The notes: generated by a model from the sequence alone, not told the origin. Numbered from the stretch's first letter, positions 9,701 through 17,543 are shown. The stretch: DNA of 64,000 nucleotides from Halobacteriovoraceae bacterium (GCA_020635115.1 JACKAK010000005.1:62001-126000), one strand, 5' to 3'. Made by a program: numbers and translations.

Positions 9701-11877
9701 CCAAATGAATCTTGCTGCATTATTCCTTGAATCAGCAATAGATAATAGTCACTGTCCTTTTTCAAATTATCTACAAACTCAATAATCAACGACAACATCT
9801 CTGAATTAAATTGTTTCGAGTTTAACTGATGTAATAATTCTTCTAACTGCCTTTGTAGTATAGAAATCATTTTATCTTGATCAAGAAATTCAAAAAGTTC
9901 ATTTATAAAATCTAAGTTGTCTATATCCAATAGATAAATTTTGTCAATTTCTCGCACAAAAGTAGGATGCTCCATAATAGCTTGCATATTATTTTCAATT
10001 GCATATTTAAAGCCATCAGTAATTTCCTTTCCTTTAAGAATTAATTTCACATGCTCCATGCTCATTTCAATATTTTGTTCATTAAAAGCATCTTGAGCAT
10101 TCAGAAGTCCCTCACTTAATAAAAAAGAGTTCTCTCCATATATTTCTTCTTTTATACCTAGCTCTTTAAAGATAGTTGATATATCTTGCATGAACTTTTT
10201 TGTATTCAAATGTTCTTCATTTTTTAAAACGTTATGTGCTTTTTCTAATTTCCTGAAATCGAAACCTGAAACTTTTGATAATTTTCTAACATCATCCTCA
10301 TATTCAGCTAAATCTAATAATGTCAGTAAAAGTATTTTTTCATCTTGCTTATTCCATTTTTCATGTACTTTGAAAGCACTCCCTTTTTTTACTTCAAAAT
10401 CATATAGTCCTTCTTGTGAAATAACATCATGTCTAATTTCAAAAGCTCGCGTAACAGTTGGATCATACAATCTGCTCTGATCAAAACGACTATCAGTAAT
10501 GAGTAGTTCCCGAAATTCACGATCAAGTGACTTTACTTGAATTTCTATTGACTTGGATAAGTGTTCTTTAAAAATCGATGAAAGGGTGTAAAAGTTAATT
10601 TTTTGGTCAATCAACTCAAGATCAGGGATAACGACACTTTGTGCTCCGAAAAATTGGACATTCCTTACAAAAAAATCAAGAATCATATTCACATCTACAG
10701 CTTTCATTTTATTCCCTGTAATTGTATGGACGAAAAGAGTCTTACCATGATCACTATCCAATAGGGTCGTCGTTACATAACCAATAAATCTATCTTTGTT
10801 ATCTTCTACAAAGAATGTTCTTTCAAATAAAGAATAACTAAATAGAGGGGAATAATTACTAGAACAATCTTTTGCCCCTATACCTCTAAAAAGTGCCAGT
10901 GTTGGAGGCACTTCTCTTAATCTAATATCTCTGTAATTTTCAAATTTCTCTATTTTTTTTTCTGAAATTCTATCGAAATATTTCCCAATGTATCCCTTCA
11001 AGAGCTTCTTTTCTTTATCTTCCAAACTGAAAACATTTAATAAGGCTTTTTCTCTTTTTGTATACTCTTCTTTATCTTTTAAAAAATCCAATTCTGCTTC
11101 AGAAATTTGCTCAATCAATTTTTTTAGATGCTCAAAATTATTTTTTCCTGGGTGTGCTTTATGGGCCTGTGTAAAATAAAGAAAATCTACCTTAGTTGAA
11201 AGTGACAACTCCCTTTCATACCTTATATTAAAATCATTATGGAGCTCTTCTTTTGATAATTTTCTTTCAAATCCAATCCTCTGAAAATCCAATTTGATAT
11301 AATCTTTCTCCTCTATTGATTCGATTAGTTTTTCAAACTTAACTAAATTGTTTTGAATCTGACTAACTTCTGTTTTAAGTTCTTTTGAAGCAACTGAGTA
11401 CAAGGCACCTAAAAGAGTTGAGCTTCTACTCATTTGAATCTCTAATAGTTCTTTTTGAATTGTTGATATTAAATCTTCTGGAAAAGTATCTTCGCTATTA
11501 TATTCATTAAGCAAATTTAAAAAAGTATTTCTCAATACAGAAAATGCATTAGTATCTATAATCCGTGTCAAAATTTGTGAATTACTCTTTGATGTTAACT
11601 TTATATCTACAAGCTCTGGTCTTTCTGTTAAATAATTTTCAAATTCTTTCTTTCTAGATAGCTCTAATAATAGTTCACTTTCCAAATTTATAAGATTCAA
11701 TAAGTCGACTTTATATGTAGAAGACTCACGCAAAAGCTGGGGAAACTGATGTTTTACTGAAAGTAAAACATCAGTTGCCTTACGAGAGTACTTAGGATTC
11801 GGATTGTCTTTTGTGTTTGCAGAAACACCACTTATTAAAATTAGAAATAAAAAGATTTTAAAAAATACTCGTAACAT
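6745..11877 (-). CDS. Giant secreted protein with about 25 tandem 36-residue helical repeats
   Basis: A 1,710-residue protein. The ATG at 11877 was chosen because it follows GGAG with normal spacing and opens a clear signal peptide (MLRVFFKIFLFLILISGVSA). Residues about 30-320 are charged and helical. Residues about 330-440 form a compact alpha/beta region (LFRGIGAKDCSS ... FIGYVTTTLLD ... LFVHTITG) that faintly recalls a GNAT fold; this is a guess. Residues about 740-1640 are tandem repeats of about 36 residues with the consensus KGEWNEDLKKALVxLVIPxKL and (S/T)xxIxxLAEAFANI, likely a helical-hairpin solenoid. A short basic tail follows. The gene lacks the GGCC enrichment of its neighbours, suggesting separate origin or rapid evolution. 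Function unknown; a solenoid suggests binding to proteins or surfaces. Confidence 0.7.
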   Translation of the reverse strand: MLRVFFKIFLFLILISGVSANTKDNPNPKYSRKATDVLLSVKHQFPQLLRESSTYKVDLLNLINLESELLLELSRKKEFENYLTERPELVDIKLTSKSNSQILTRIIDTNAFSVLRNTFLNLLNEYNSEDTFPEDLISTIQKELLEIQMSRSSTLLGALYSVASKELKTEVSQIQNNLVKFEKLIESIEEKDYIKLDFQRIGFERKLSKEELHNDFNIRYERELSLSTKVDFLYFTQAHKAHPGKNNFEHLKKLIEQISEAELDFLKDKEEYTKREKALLNVFSLEDKEKKLLKGYIGKYFDRISEKKIEKFENYRDIRLREVPPTLALFRGIGAKDCSSNYSPLFSYSLFERTFFVEDNKDRFIGYVTTTLLDSDHGKTLFVHTITGNKMKAVDVNMILDFFVRNVQFFGAQSVVIPDLELIDQKINFYTLSSIFKEHLSKSIEIQVKSLDREFRELLITDSRFDQSRLYDPTVTRAFEIRHDVISQEGLYDFEVKKGSAFKVHEKWNKQDEKILLLTLLDLAEYEDDVRKLSKVSGFDFRKLEKAHNVLKNEEHLNTKKFMQDISTIFKELGIKEEIYGENSFLLSEGLLNAQDAFNEQNIEMSMEHVKLILKGKEITDGFKYAIENNMQAIMEHPTFVREIDKIYLLDIDNLDFINELFEFLDQDKMISILQRQLEELLHQLNSKQFNSEMLSLIIEFVDNLKKDSDYYLLLIQGIMQQDSFGSKHIQELGGDIIFTFEEWTDYQKIIWNELFNHEKFKPDIMKGFVSSFMSFGDRWSKVTKNRWRQLIGREEFDSKAIISTVEVFLKIQSVWSKDQKNAWRELVGLNKFDSETMRALGKYFIKIKGEWSTDQLIAWEEIIEKSSLEQSIVSTWEYDFRSIRREWSESQKAALVSLVISEKLSTDIIWELAQAFANIKGEWNEDLKKALVALVIPDKLSTYSIRRLAEAFANIKGEWNEDLKKALLALVIPDKLSTDSIEKLAEAFANIKGEWNEDLKNTLASLVIPNKLSTNSVKKLEEAFTNIKGEWNINLKRALVKLVDAGELDYNSLRTLSRAFLNVNGYWGYNLERAFTKLIIPEKIEEHLFEDLAHVLINTKGKWLGDLNKAWEKLINIELLQKEKILTSLFSKVEGDWSVDLKNKFAGLVASREHDPESLYFLIRGFENIKGDWTDDLKKALVSLAKPEELDSGEVITLLKIFAEIQGEWNEDLKKALVRIVKSEKVKDHFQEALLQAFMNTKGDWSEELMGAWRKIYNEFGEDGVYNISHAMSKMKGDLRDEHIKILISFVNREKLSSLDIVYIGRAFLNLKRKWNEDVKTAWDKLIKHKNIDSNKLGNILLNFSFIKGKWSEDQKSAWDKIIKYKKIDRQTFRELFNDIIRNSFKYEEDYKKAFVRIPITKEQNKNMTPMIGAVILNLKDTWDSETKVVWETLINHKNFTGEIIGYWSKYFASYIGNKDKKLALRQLLNHTKLDEKGIILIAESFANSYFKDRDSSKEIWDELLAHNKFNSKVISSFRWNKIKYILERFSNFKKFDLKIIRGAGSMLLYRNYEWDEDHKNTWNELINHKSFDSDAIRNLGKVIAKLDFTENINLEKALISLVIPDKLNRQAIISLKRAFLNIGSKYKWSDDLINSYLQLKIAENRKNVTFKEIKEKKLRNKLLDRYRSYSQYDSKNKCKTGVLFLINNSFKKIIKSIKNIKMNLFKRS
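6960..9660 (-). repeat. Coding tandem repeats (about 108-bp unit) in the giant protein gene
   Basis: By eye about 25 units of about 108 bp can be followed through the conserved Trp (KGEW, KGDW, KGKW, RREW) and the following acidic/hydrophobic helix. Units between about 8770 and 9170 are nearly identical at DNA level (repeated 'tctcccttgatatttgcaaa' and 'tttttaagatcctcgttcca'), while outer units have diverged strongly. This is the pattern left by recent central duplication or recombination-driven homogenisation. Confidence 0.85.
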
Positions 11878-12060
11878 TACAAGGGTCTCCGATTTATAAG
11901 TTTTCAGTTCCGATAAGTATTTGAAATTATATAAACCATATAATTTATTTACTAGCTTTCCATTGATGCATAATATCATTCACTCTGTTGTTTCTCCACT
12001 TGAATGAGTAAATCTATATTTTTTATACACAAGTAAGCCTCTCTAACAAAAAAGTTGAAG

Positions 12061-12522
12061 TTATTGAAAATTAATTGGAACCCACTTAGAGTTCAAGAAT
12101 TCAGATACTTGGAGGATTTTAAGCTTAAAATACTGCATATTCCTATAACAATAAGCTCTTTTCTTTATTGTTTTGATAACGTTGTTTATTCCTTCGGAAA
12201 GCGATGAGGTCACAGGGTATTTAAAGTAGTTTCTGAAAGTGTCCCATCCATCGTTAAAGGTTTTCCACCACTTCTTAAGTTCATAGAAGACACCTGCTTG
12301 ATTTATCCATTCCCCCATCTCTTCAAATTTTGCTCTTGCTTCAGGAGCTGAGTTTGATTCAAATATCTGATGCATACCTTCTTTAATGAGTTCAAGGTAA
12401 ACAAAATATTGATTATCTCTCATGACTTCCCGAATATACCGGTTCTCAGCTTTTGTCCGTCGATCAGATTTTTTAGTAAATAGTTGTTTTAATTTACTTC
12501 GAGTCAGTGACCATAAACCCAA
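12061..12522 (-). pseudogene. ISL3-family transposase, C-terminal fragment
   Basis: Only the C-terminal half of an ISL3-type DDE transposase is left (about 153 residues). It retains the family's final signature, SEGINNVIKTIKKRAYCYRN, with the catalytic Glu context (SLSEGINN) and the downstream FKLKIL. A stop codon interrupts the frame two codons before the recognisable part, and no zinc-finger or helix-turn-helix N-terminus precedes it. A separate ISL3 N-terminal fragment lies on the other strand at 14898-15071, so at least one copy was broken up and rearranged. Confidence 0.85.
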
Positions 12523-12583
12523 AATTTAGTCCATTATCTGAGTGAGTCTCACTGTTTTTAAAATAAAACAAGGAGGCAATAAA

Positions 12584-12898
12584 ATGAAAGGCAAAAAATT
12601 TTCAGAAGAAGTGATTTTCAAAATTTTAAAGGAATATGAATCGGGAATTCCAGCAAAAGAACTTGGACGCAAATATGGAATGGCCGAGCAAACAGTTCAT
12701 AAATGGAAAAAAAAATATCACGGGATGCAGGTATCTGATGCTAAAAAACTAAGAAGTCTTGAAGAGGAGAATCGACGTTTAAAACGACTCGTTGCTGATT
12801 TGAGTTTGGATAATCAAATACATTTTTTGGGGAGAATTCCAGTAAAATTCACAAAAGTGACTGAATACAGTCGCAAATACAAAGTAGCAAAATTCTAA
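12584..12898 (+). pseudogene. IS3-family transposase OrfA, truncated
   Basis: Helix-turn-helix OrfA of an IS3-type element (IS407/IS51-like). It matches the family in order: KKFSEEVIFKILKEYESG, the recognition helix region GMAEQTVHKWKKKY, and the leucine-zipper-like LEEENRRLKRLVADLSLDNQ. After this Gln the family sequence ends abruptly and is replaced by about 26 unrelated residues. OrfB, which carries the DDE catalytic triad, is absent. A strong AAGGAGG site precedes the ATG at 12584, so a truncated DNA-binding protein might still be made. Confidence 0.85.
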
Positions 12899-12974
12899 CT
12901 AGCTCAATCTTACCAGAAATCAATACCACTCCTTACTTTGTTGATGCTTAAAATTTAAAGGAATTGTGTAGAAG

Positions 12975-13568
12975 TTAGTTAATTTTTTCTATATCGATAC
13001 CAGAGAAGTTCCCCTCCCTGATCGCTTGTGAAACTGTTTCATTGACTATTATTTCGAAGTGGGATTCCTTCAACCTAAAAATAGGAAGGTTAATCTGTTT
13101 ACTTTTATCAATTATTAAGTCATGAATATAAAAACTATCGCCAATGGCCGCTTTTTTTGATGCTGATAAGTCCGCGCAAGAGAGAACCCCTACAATATTG
13201 ATGAACAGATAATCTTTTTCAAGAATTTCATCATTTTTTGCATTAATAATCTTGGTTGGAAATGCCTGAAGATTATTTGCACCGGCCGATTTGAGAGCCT
13301 TAAACAGCTCTAGAGTCATGATTGAAGGTAGATGATAATAATCGTTTAGACGTTCTTCAAGAGTCAGTACGGGAATTTCACCTTCAAAAAAAGGGTCATA
13401 TTGATCATAGCCATAGTCTTCACCTACATGCATTTCAATTTCAAAGGGGAGTTGAAGTTCTTTCGGGTCAATATACTGTCCGCTCGTTGTATGAATCCTT
13501 CTATGGGAACTTCTTTTCATCATGATATTTTCACCTTTGTCAGGTGAAATGACTCTGTAATAATTCAT
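12975..13568 (-). CDS. Imm11-like (DUF1629-type) immunity protein
   Basis: Protein of 197 residues resembling the Imm11 immunity family of polymorphic toxin systems. Recognisable features in order: the N-terminal MNYYRV, the central LFKALKSAGANNLQAFPTKI, the YLFINIVGVLSCADLSAS strand-helix (family form: Y-x-x-V/I-N-V-x-G/N-x-x-x-A-x-D-L-x-x-S), the IFRLKESHFEIIVNETVSQA segment and the closing GISGI/SGIDIEKI type ending. Such proteins protect a cell against the nuclease tip of a kin's secreted toxin. No toxin gene is present; only a 30-residue C-terminal remnant lies upstream. Ribosome site GAGGGG precedes the ATG at 13568. It is surrounded by transposase debris, so it is an orphan or a captured immunity gene. 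Confidence 0.6.
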   Translation of the reverse strand: MNYYRVISPDKGENIMMKRSSHRRIHTTSGQYIDPKELQLPFEIEMHVGEDYGYDQYDPFFEGEIPVLTLEERLNDYYHLPSIMTLELFKALKSAGANNLQAFPTKIINAKNDEILEKDYLFINIVGVLSCADLSASKKAAIGDSFYIHDLIIDKSKQINLPIFRLKESHFEIIVNETVSQAIREGNFSGIDIEKIN

Positions 13569-13633
13569 TGGTGTACCCCTCTAATACGCTTAACTCATTA
13601 TAATAAAAATCCCAAGAAGGTTATAGGAAATAA

Positions 13634-13732
13634 TTACTTTTCGAGATCATTTTGAGCATGAATGAACTCTTTTTTATCCGTTATGATCCAGATGTCATGT
13701 GTAAAATCATCTTCTAATGTTTCCAACGGCCA
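13634..13732 (-). pseudogene. C-terminal remnant of an unidentified protein upstream of the Imm11-like gene
   Basis: A short open stretch of 32 codons ends in TAA 65 bases before the Imm11-like start on the same strand. It reads WPLETLEDDFTHDIWIITD followed by KKEFIHAQNDLEK, which looks like real protein sequence (balanced, amphipathic) and not random AT-rich DNA. It is preceded directly by a stop codon. By position it could be the tail of a lost toxin or of another gene cut by the neighbouring rearrangement. No family was recognised. Confidence 0.25.
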
Positions 13733-13971
13733 TTAGTTTGAAACTATCCTTTTGAATAAGGCAATCTGGACAGCGTGATTTCACAAAATCATCTTTGTCC
13801 GCTGTGGACATTTTGTAAACAGCATGACTCTGCCTTCATTCATTCGATTCTTGAATGCTGTTTTCTGTATGTCTTTAATTCTTTGTGTAATAAAAATATT
13901 CAGAATCCAACAGTTAATATTATACAAACTACTGAAACAATCAGAGTGATTTTTTACGGTTTTTGCATTGT

Positions 13972-14097
13972 TTACGCAGCTTTTCTGGAAGTTTTTTTCT
14001 TAACTGCTTTTTTTACGACTTTTTTCTTAGTTTTTTCTCGTAGTTTTCTTCTCTTCTTTCACTTCTTCTTCATCTTTTTTATTGCCTGTCAACCCCC
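13972..14097 (-). pseudogene. Lysine-rich C-terminal tail remnant
   Basis: On the minus strand this stretch encodes KKDEEEVKEEKKTT, and after a one-base frame change, TKKKVVKKAVKKKTSRKAA then stop. Such Lys/Ala tails end histone H1-like and other nucleic-acid-binding proteins in many bacteria. The acidic-to-basic transition and the frameshift at an A-run suggest a decaying tail whose body was removed. Its left neighbour on the minus strand is replaced by the IS1595-family fragment that begins at about 14101. Confidence 0.4.
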
Positions 14098-14100
14098 TAA

Positions 14101-14754
14101 TGTCGGACAAATCTCTCGGCACTTGAGCTTCAAAACCATCTCTATCTAAAAAGCTACTCTACAGCTTGGGGAATGCTTCAGAAGATCAGAGTAGTATTAA
14201 TCGATCGAGGCGCGCTCTATAAGCTGAGTGGCGAGATTGAAGTTGATGGGAGTCAATTTGGAAGTCAAGTGAATGAGACAGATCAAGAAGTCATAATTGG
14301 AGTTGAAAGCAAACATTGGGTTGATGAGAACGGAAAAGAAAAGCCTAAAGCCGGTTTTGCACAAGTCATGTTGGGGGTTGAGAATAAGGAAAACGTTCAA
14401 AAATTTATATCAAAAAATATAGAACCTGGTTCAGCATTGCATATCGATGGAGCAAATGCTTACGAGATTACTCATAATAAGGTTGATATTAAAGCGGAAG
14501 TGACTCTTGGAAATAAAGAGATTTTGTCCAGTCTTCACCCTTGGATGTATCGATTTGTTTCAAATGCGAAAGTTTGGATTCTTGGGACACATCATGGGAT
14601 AAGTCCTAAATACTTAAAAAATTACCTTGGAGAATACGTTTACAGGTTTAATAGAAGACATGATAAGAATAGATTGTTTACAAGGGCCTTGAAGGCCTGT
14701 TTACAGTCAAAACCGAGAACAATGCTCTCAATTACCACAATGCTTAGTGGATAG
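14101..14754 (+). pseudogene. IS1595-family (ISXO2-like) transposase, N-terminally truncated
   Basis: The frame is open from 14101 and reads SALELQNHL and STAWGMLQKIR, the typical region preceding the catalytic domain, although a start codon is only available at 14173. The catalytic domain follows: EVDGSQFG (first Asp), HIDGANAY (second Asp) and the ending THHGISPKYLKNYLGEYVYRFNRR with its final acidic residue. The N-terminal zinc ribbon that IS1595 transposases carry is missing; DNA between 13755 and 14100 shows only scattered hints of it. The stop lies inside a 7-bp tandem repeat. Judged non-functional as a transposon. Confidence 0.8.
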
Positions 14755-14787
14755 TGGATAGTGGATAGTGGATAGTGGATAGTGGAT
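14746..14787 (+). repeat. Six perfect tandem copies of AGTGGAT
   Basis: AGTGGAT is repeated six times without error (42 bp). The repeat contains the stop codon of the truncated IS1595 transposase, so unit-number changes would not alter that protein. It lies next to the junction between two transposon fragments and probably arose by slippage. Confidence 0.95.
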
Positions 14788-14897
14788 TCTTGATCATAAA
14801 AGTGACAGAGTAAATCACTTTTAAAACAAAAATGCTGCTCAAATCAGTTAAAATTTAGTTTTCAAAGACACAATTTTTACTTCAAGGAGCAGCAAGG

Positions 14898-15071
14898 ATG
14901 ATGTTACCAAGATTTCTTAAAAATTTAATCCCAAATTTTAAAATAATTCGCTTTGATGAGTGGCATAAGCGTGGCGTCATTGATGTTTACCTGGAAAAGG
15001 AAGATAAAAGTACTTCTAAGACATGCTGCCGCTGTGGATCTGTGTTGGGGCACTCTCGAGGCAAGCAATAA
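14898..15071 (+). pseudogene. ISL3-family transposase, N-terminal fragment
   Basis: Starts ATGATG after AAGGAG and encodes 57 residues, MMLPRFLKNL... followed by the zinc-finger segment TCCRCGSVLGHSRG that opens ISL3 transposases. The match stops at GKQ and a TAA follows at once, because the DNA switches to NHL-repeat coding sequence at about 15063. A hairpin (AAAAGTGA at 14798-14805 pairing with TCACTTTT at 14815-14822) upstream may belong to the element's left end. It is not the missing half of the 12061-12522 fragment in situ, since that one lies on the other strand. Confidence 0.75.
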
Positions 15072-15597
15072 ACGCGTTTTAATCTATGATAAAACAGCAC
15101 TACTAACAGGGATGGATGCCAAGGTCGTAATTGGGCAAACTCTTTTTACTACTAATTCAGCTGGAGATTTGAACTTTCCACTTGGAATTGCTTCAGATGG
15201 AACTAGACTTGTCATTGTGGATGCGAGTGGCAATAGAATTTTGATTTATAATACTATTCCCACTGTAAGCGGGCAATCTCCTGATGTAATTTTAGGGAGC
15301 TTTGGAACTGCAGCGAACCAATTGTACAATCCTGTGGGAGCGTTTATTCATAATGGAAAGTTATTTGTTGCTGACAGGGGAAATGATCGTATTTTAATCT
15401 GGAACACAATTCCAACAGTTGGAACTGAATCAGCGGATGTGATTTTAGGTCAAACTACAGCGGGCCTTGGGGATCATAATCAATGCAATTGCACCACTGC
15501 AGCTGCAAATACATTATGGGGCCCACATATGGTGTATCATGATGGATGTCGGCTTATTGTAAGTGATACTCAAAATAATAGAGTTCTTATCTATTAA
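15063..15597 (+). pseudogene. NHL-repeat protein, 5'-truncated remnant
   Basis: Encodes about 178 residues with repeated NHL/beta-propeller units: NKRVLIYD, GNRILIYNTIP, NDRILIWNTIP and NNRVLIY, each followed by VVIGQ/VILGS/VILGQ blocks. The upstream part has been replaced by an ISL3 transposase fragment, which supplies an out-of-frame start; the frame is nominally open back to 14953, but those residues are transposase DNA read out of frame. The intact parent was probably a secreted or lipoprotein propeller. The 3' end (NNRVLIY, stop) seems natural and is followed by a strong terminator hairpin. Confidence 0.75.
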
Positions 15598-15640
15598 ATG
15601 AATTTTTTGTGTGAAACCTTATATAGCAATTAGAATAAAA

Positions 15641-15670
15641 AAAGGGAGGATGACAGCATATCCTCCCTTT
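15641..15670 (+). terminator. Rho-independent terminator hairpin
   Basis: An 11-bp perfect stem, AAAGGGAGGAT (15641-15651) with ATCCTCCCTTT (15660-15670), 8-base loop, flanked by A-run and T-run on either side. It sits 44 bases after the NHL remnant and can act on both strands, although the convergent gene ends about 190 bases away. Confidence 0.85.
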
Positions 15671-15857
15671 TTCAAGAGACATTCTAGAAGATGAAGAAAA
15701 TCCTTTTCAACAATCTTCAGCACACACACATCTTAAATATGCAGACATTATGCCAATTTTGAATTGCATTGCAATGAACGTTAAATACTGGGAGTTACGA
15801 AGTAATAAAAAATTTTAGTGTCGACAATTTGACAATAATCTAAATCTCACAGTCAAT

Positions 15858-16100
15858 TCATTGGCCGTAACGTTGCAAAAAATGAGAGAGTTTCTGTATG
15901 GCCAGATCAATTCCCTCAGATTCATCTAGACAATTATATAAAGACTCGACATGTTGAAAAATTTTTTTTGATTCTTTGGTCACAATATCTATATCAATTG
16001 AAAAACTATTTATTTGTGAACAAACAGTGACTCGACCAAGCAAATGCTCATTATTGTCTATTTGTATAAAAAGTTCGTACGGGTATTCTTTTTTTTCCAT
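15858..16100 (-). CDS. Small hypothetical protein
   Basis: An 80-residue acidic protein beginning MEKKEYPYELFIQID and ending FLQRYGQ, with no signal peptide or membrane segment. No family was recognised. It is divergent from the YceI-like gene with 70 bases between them. No convincing ribosome site precedes the ATG at 16100. Its residue composition and even periodicity look coding, and no better frame exists here. The upstream interval 15671-15857 shows no gene. Confidence 0.5.
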   Translation of the reverse strand: MEKKEYPYELFIQIDNNEHLLGRVTVCSQINSFSIDIDIVTKESKKIFQHVESLYNCLDESEGIDLAIQKLSHFLQRYGQ

Positions 16101-16120
16101 GTTTTGTCAGATTGAAATGT

Positions 16121-16132
16121 TGATCTAGATCA
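16121..16132. promoter_or_regulatory. Perfect 12-bp palindrome in a divergent promoter region
   Basis: TGATCTAGATCA lies in the 70-base gap between two divergent genes (15858-16100 and 16171-16725), a usual place for an operator. No matching second copy was noticed elsewhere, so regulation is a weak inference. Confidence 0.25.
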
Positions 16133-16170
16133 TCTAGTATCACAGCAATTTAAAACAGAGGAGCGAAATC

Positions 16171-16725
16171 ATGAAATATTATTTTCTAGTGCTATTATCC
16201 ATTCTTAACATTTCAAGTTATGCAACATGTAAACTTAAAAATGATACATTCAAAATTGGATGGACTGCTTTTAAAACTCCAAAAAAAGTTGGTGTCTCAG
16301 GTACATTTAACAAACAAGCACTAGGACTTGTTTCACATACAGCGTCTTCAATTCAAGAATTGTTGAAGGGAGCTAGTGTAGAAATTGATTCGAATGATGT
16401 TTTTACAGACAATAAGGCAAGAGATGGTAAAATTGCCAAATTTTTCTTCTCGACGATGGAAGTCTCAAAGAACATTAAGGCCGATGTTTCAAAAGTAACC
16501 GATAAACTCATTATGTTAAAAGTTTCTATGAATGGAAGAATTGTGGAAGTTCCCATGGAATATACGTTAAAAGGAAATTCTCTTGAGGCCAAAGGAACAT
16601 TAGACGTTTTAAATTTTGCAATGGACAAAGAACTTAAGGCCCTCAATCAGGCATGTTTTGCAAAACATGAGGGCAAAACGTGGTCAGATGTGAATATTTC
16701 TTTTCAAGCTGATTTTGATTGTTAA
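16171..16725 (+). CDS. YceI-like periplasmic protein
   Basis: Protein of 184 residues with a signal peptide (MKYYFLVLLSILNISSYAT). The mature part matches the YceI lipocalin-like fold: IGWTAFKTPKKVGVSGTF near the start (the family's W/F-x-x-x-K...V-x-G-x-F), a central VEIDSNDVFTDN segment with conserved DxxR/K pattern, FFFSTMEV, and the late LDVLNFAMDKEL. YceI proteins bind polyisoprenoid-type lipids in the periplasm; the physiological role is unclear. Two Cys near the N- and C-ends could form a disulfide. Clear AGAGGAG ribosome site. A 12-bp hairpin follows the stop. Confidence 0.75.
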   Translation: MKYYFLVLLSILNISSYATCKLKNDTFKIGWTAFKTPKKVGVSGTFNKQALGLVSHTASSIQELLKGASVEIDSNDVFTDNKARDGKIAKFFFSTMEVSKNIKADVSKVTDKLIMLKVSMNGRIVEVPMEYTLKGNSLEAKGTLDVLNFAMDKELKALNQACFAKHEGKTWSDVNISFQADFDC

Positions 16726-16730
16726 ATTTA

Positions 16731-16762
16731 TGGTGAACTTTTAAAATCACAAAAGTTCACCA
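16731..16762 (+). terminator. Hairpin after the YceI-like gene
   Basis: TGGTGAACTTTT (16731-16742) pairs perfectly with AAAAGTTCACCA (16751-16762) around an 8-base loop, 6 bases after the stop codon. The following T-tract is weak, but stem length and position support a terminator separating this gene from sdhC. Confidence 0.65.
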
Positions 16763-16865
16763 AATACAGATTATTATTTTCACCTCATTTCAGTTAATGT
16801 ATGATTCTTACAAATCGATAGATGTTTATCTTTAATTCGACCTTAATAAAAGGAGTCATGTCTTC

Positions 16866-17543
16866 ATGAAATTATTCTTTAGTTATGTACATTCTTCCAT
16901 TGTGAAGAAACAGGTCATGGGAGTCACAGGCCTATTGCTATGTGGTTTCCTCATTACTCACCTTGCAGGGAATTGTTTAATTTACGTAGGAGGTGAAGCT
17001 TTCAATACCTACGCACATAAATTAATAACGAATCCCTTTATTTATGTTGCAGAAGCAATTCTGGCCTTGATTTTTTTATCCCATATTGGGCTGGCCATCC
17101 GATTGACTATTGAGAACAAAAAAGCAAGACCTCAAAAATATTACATGAAGGTCGCAACAGGCAGAGGAGCTACATTTGCTTCATCTACGATGCCCTACAC
17201 TGGACTCATCATTTTGATTTTTCTTATCTCTCATCTTCTTCATTTTAAATTCAGTGGTCACTCTTATAAAGAAATTTACAATGGAGTTGAAATGAAAGAC
17301 TTATATAAAGTAGTCATCGAATACTTTGCAAATCCTTTAAATGTGCTATGGTATCTTTTTTCTATGGCCGCTTTAGGTATTCATGTCAGTCATGGATTTT
17401 GGTCAGCATTCCAATCCATTGGATTTAACCATCCAAAATATAATTGCGGTCTTAAAATTTTATCCAAAATTTATGCATTGATTATTTTTATTGGCTTTTC
17501 TGCCTTACCAATCTATGCATTCTTGCAAGGAGTTAAAGCGTGA
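16866..17543 (+). CDS. sdhC: Succinate dehydrogenase cytochrome b subunit
   Basis: Membrane anchor of 225 residues with five hydrophobic segments, the size and topology of the single-subunit (type B) cytochrome b558 anchors that bind two haems. Conserved features include the first helix GVTGLLLCGFLITHLAGNCL with a haem-ligand His, the FLSHIGLAIRL helix, ILIFLISHLLHFKF and MAALGIHVSHGFWSAFQSIG, each carrying candidate axial His residues. It passes electrons from SdhB to the quinone pool. The ATG at 16866 is served by AAAGGAG 10 bases upstream; an ATG at 16858 runs into a stop after three codons. Its TGA overlaps the GTG start of sdhA (GTGA), so the genes are translationally coupled. Confidence 0.93.
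   Translation: MKLFFSYVHSSIVKKQVMGVTGLLLCGFLITHLAGNCLIYVGGEAFNTYAHKLITNPFIYVAEAILALIFLSHIGLAIRLTIENKKARPQKYYMKVATGRGATFASSTMPYTGLIILIFLISHLLHFKFSGHSYKEIYNGVEMKDLYKVVIEYFANPLNVLWYLFSMAALGIHVSHGFWSAFQSIGFNHPKYNCGLKILSKIYALIIFIGFSALPIYAFLQGVKA

Noticed and set aside
13775..14149. Plus-strand open frame of 124 codons, Phe-rich
   Set aside because: Phe/Leu-rich composition comes from the antisense of the Lys-rich tail, and it crosses the joint with IS1595 DNA.
14746..14787. Short tandem array as a CRISPR-like or attachment site
   Set aside because: Unit of 7 bp without spacers; simple slippage repeat. No CRISPR array was seen anywhere in the window.
12061..15071. The two ISL3 fragments as ends of one composite transposon
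   Set aside because: The fragments are different parts of the transposase on opposite strands without matching terminal repeats, so an intact flanking pair cannot be claimed.
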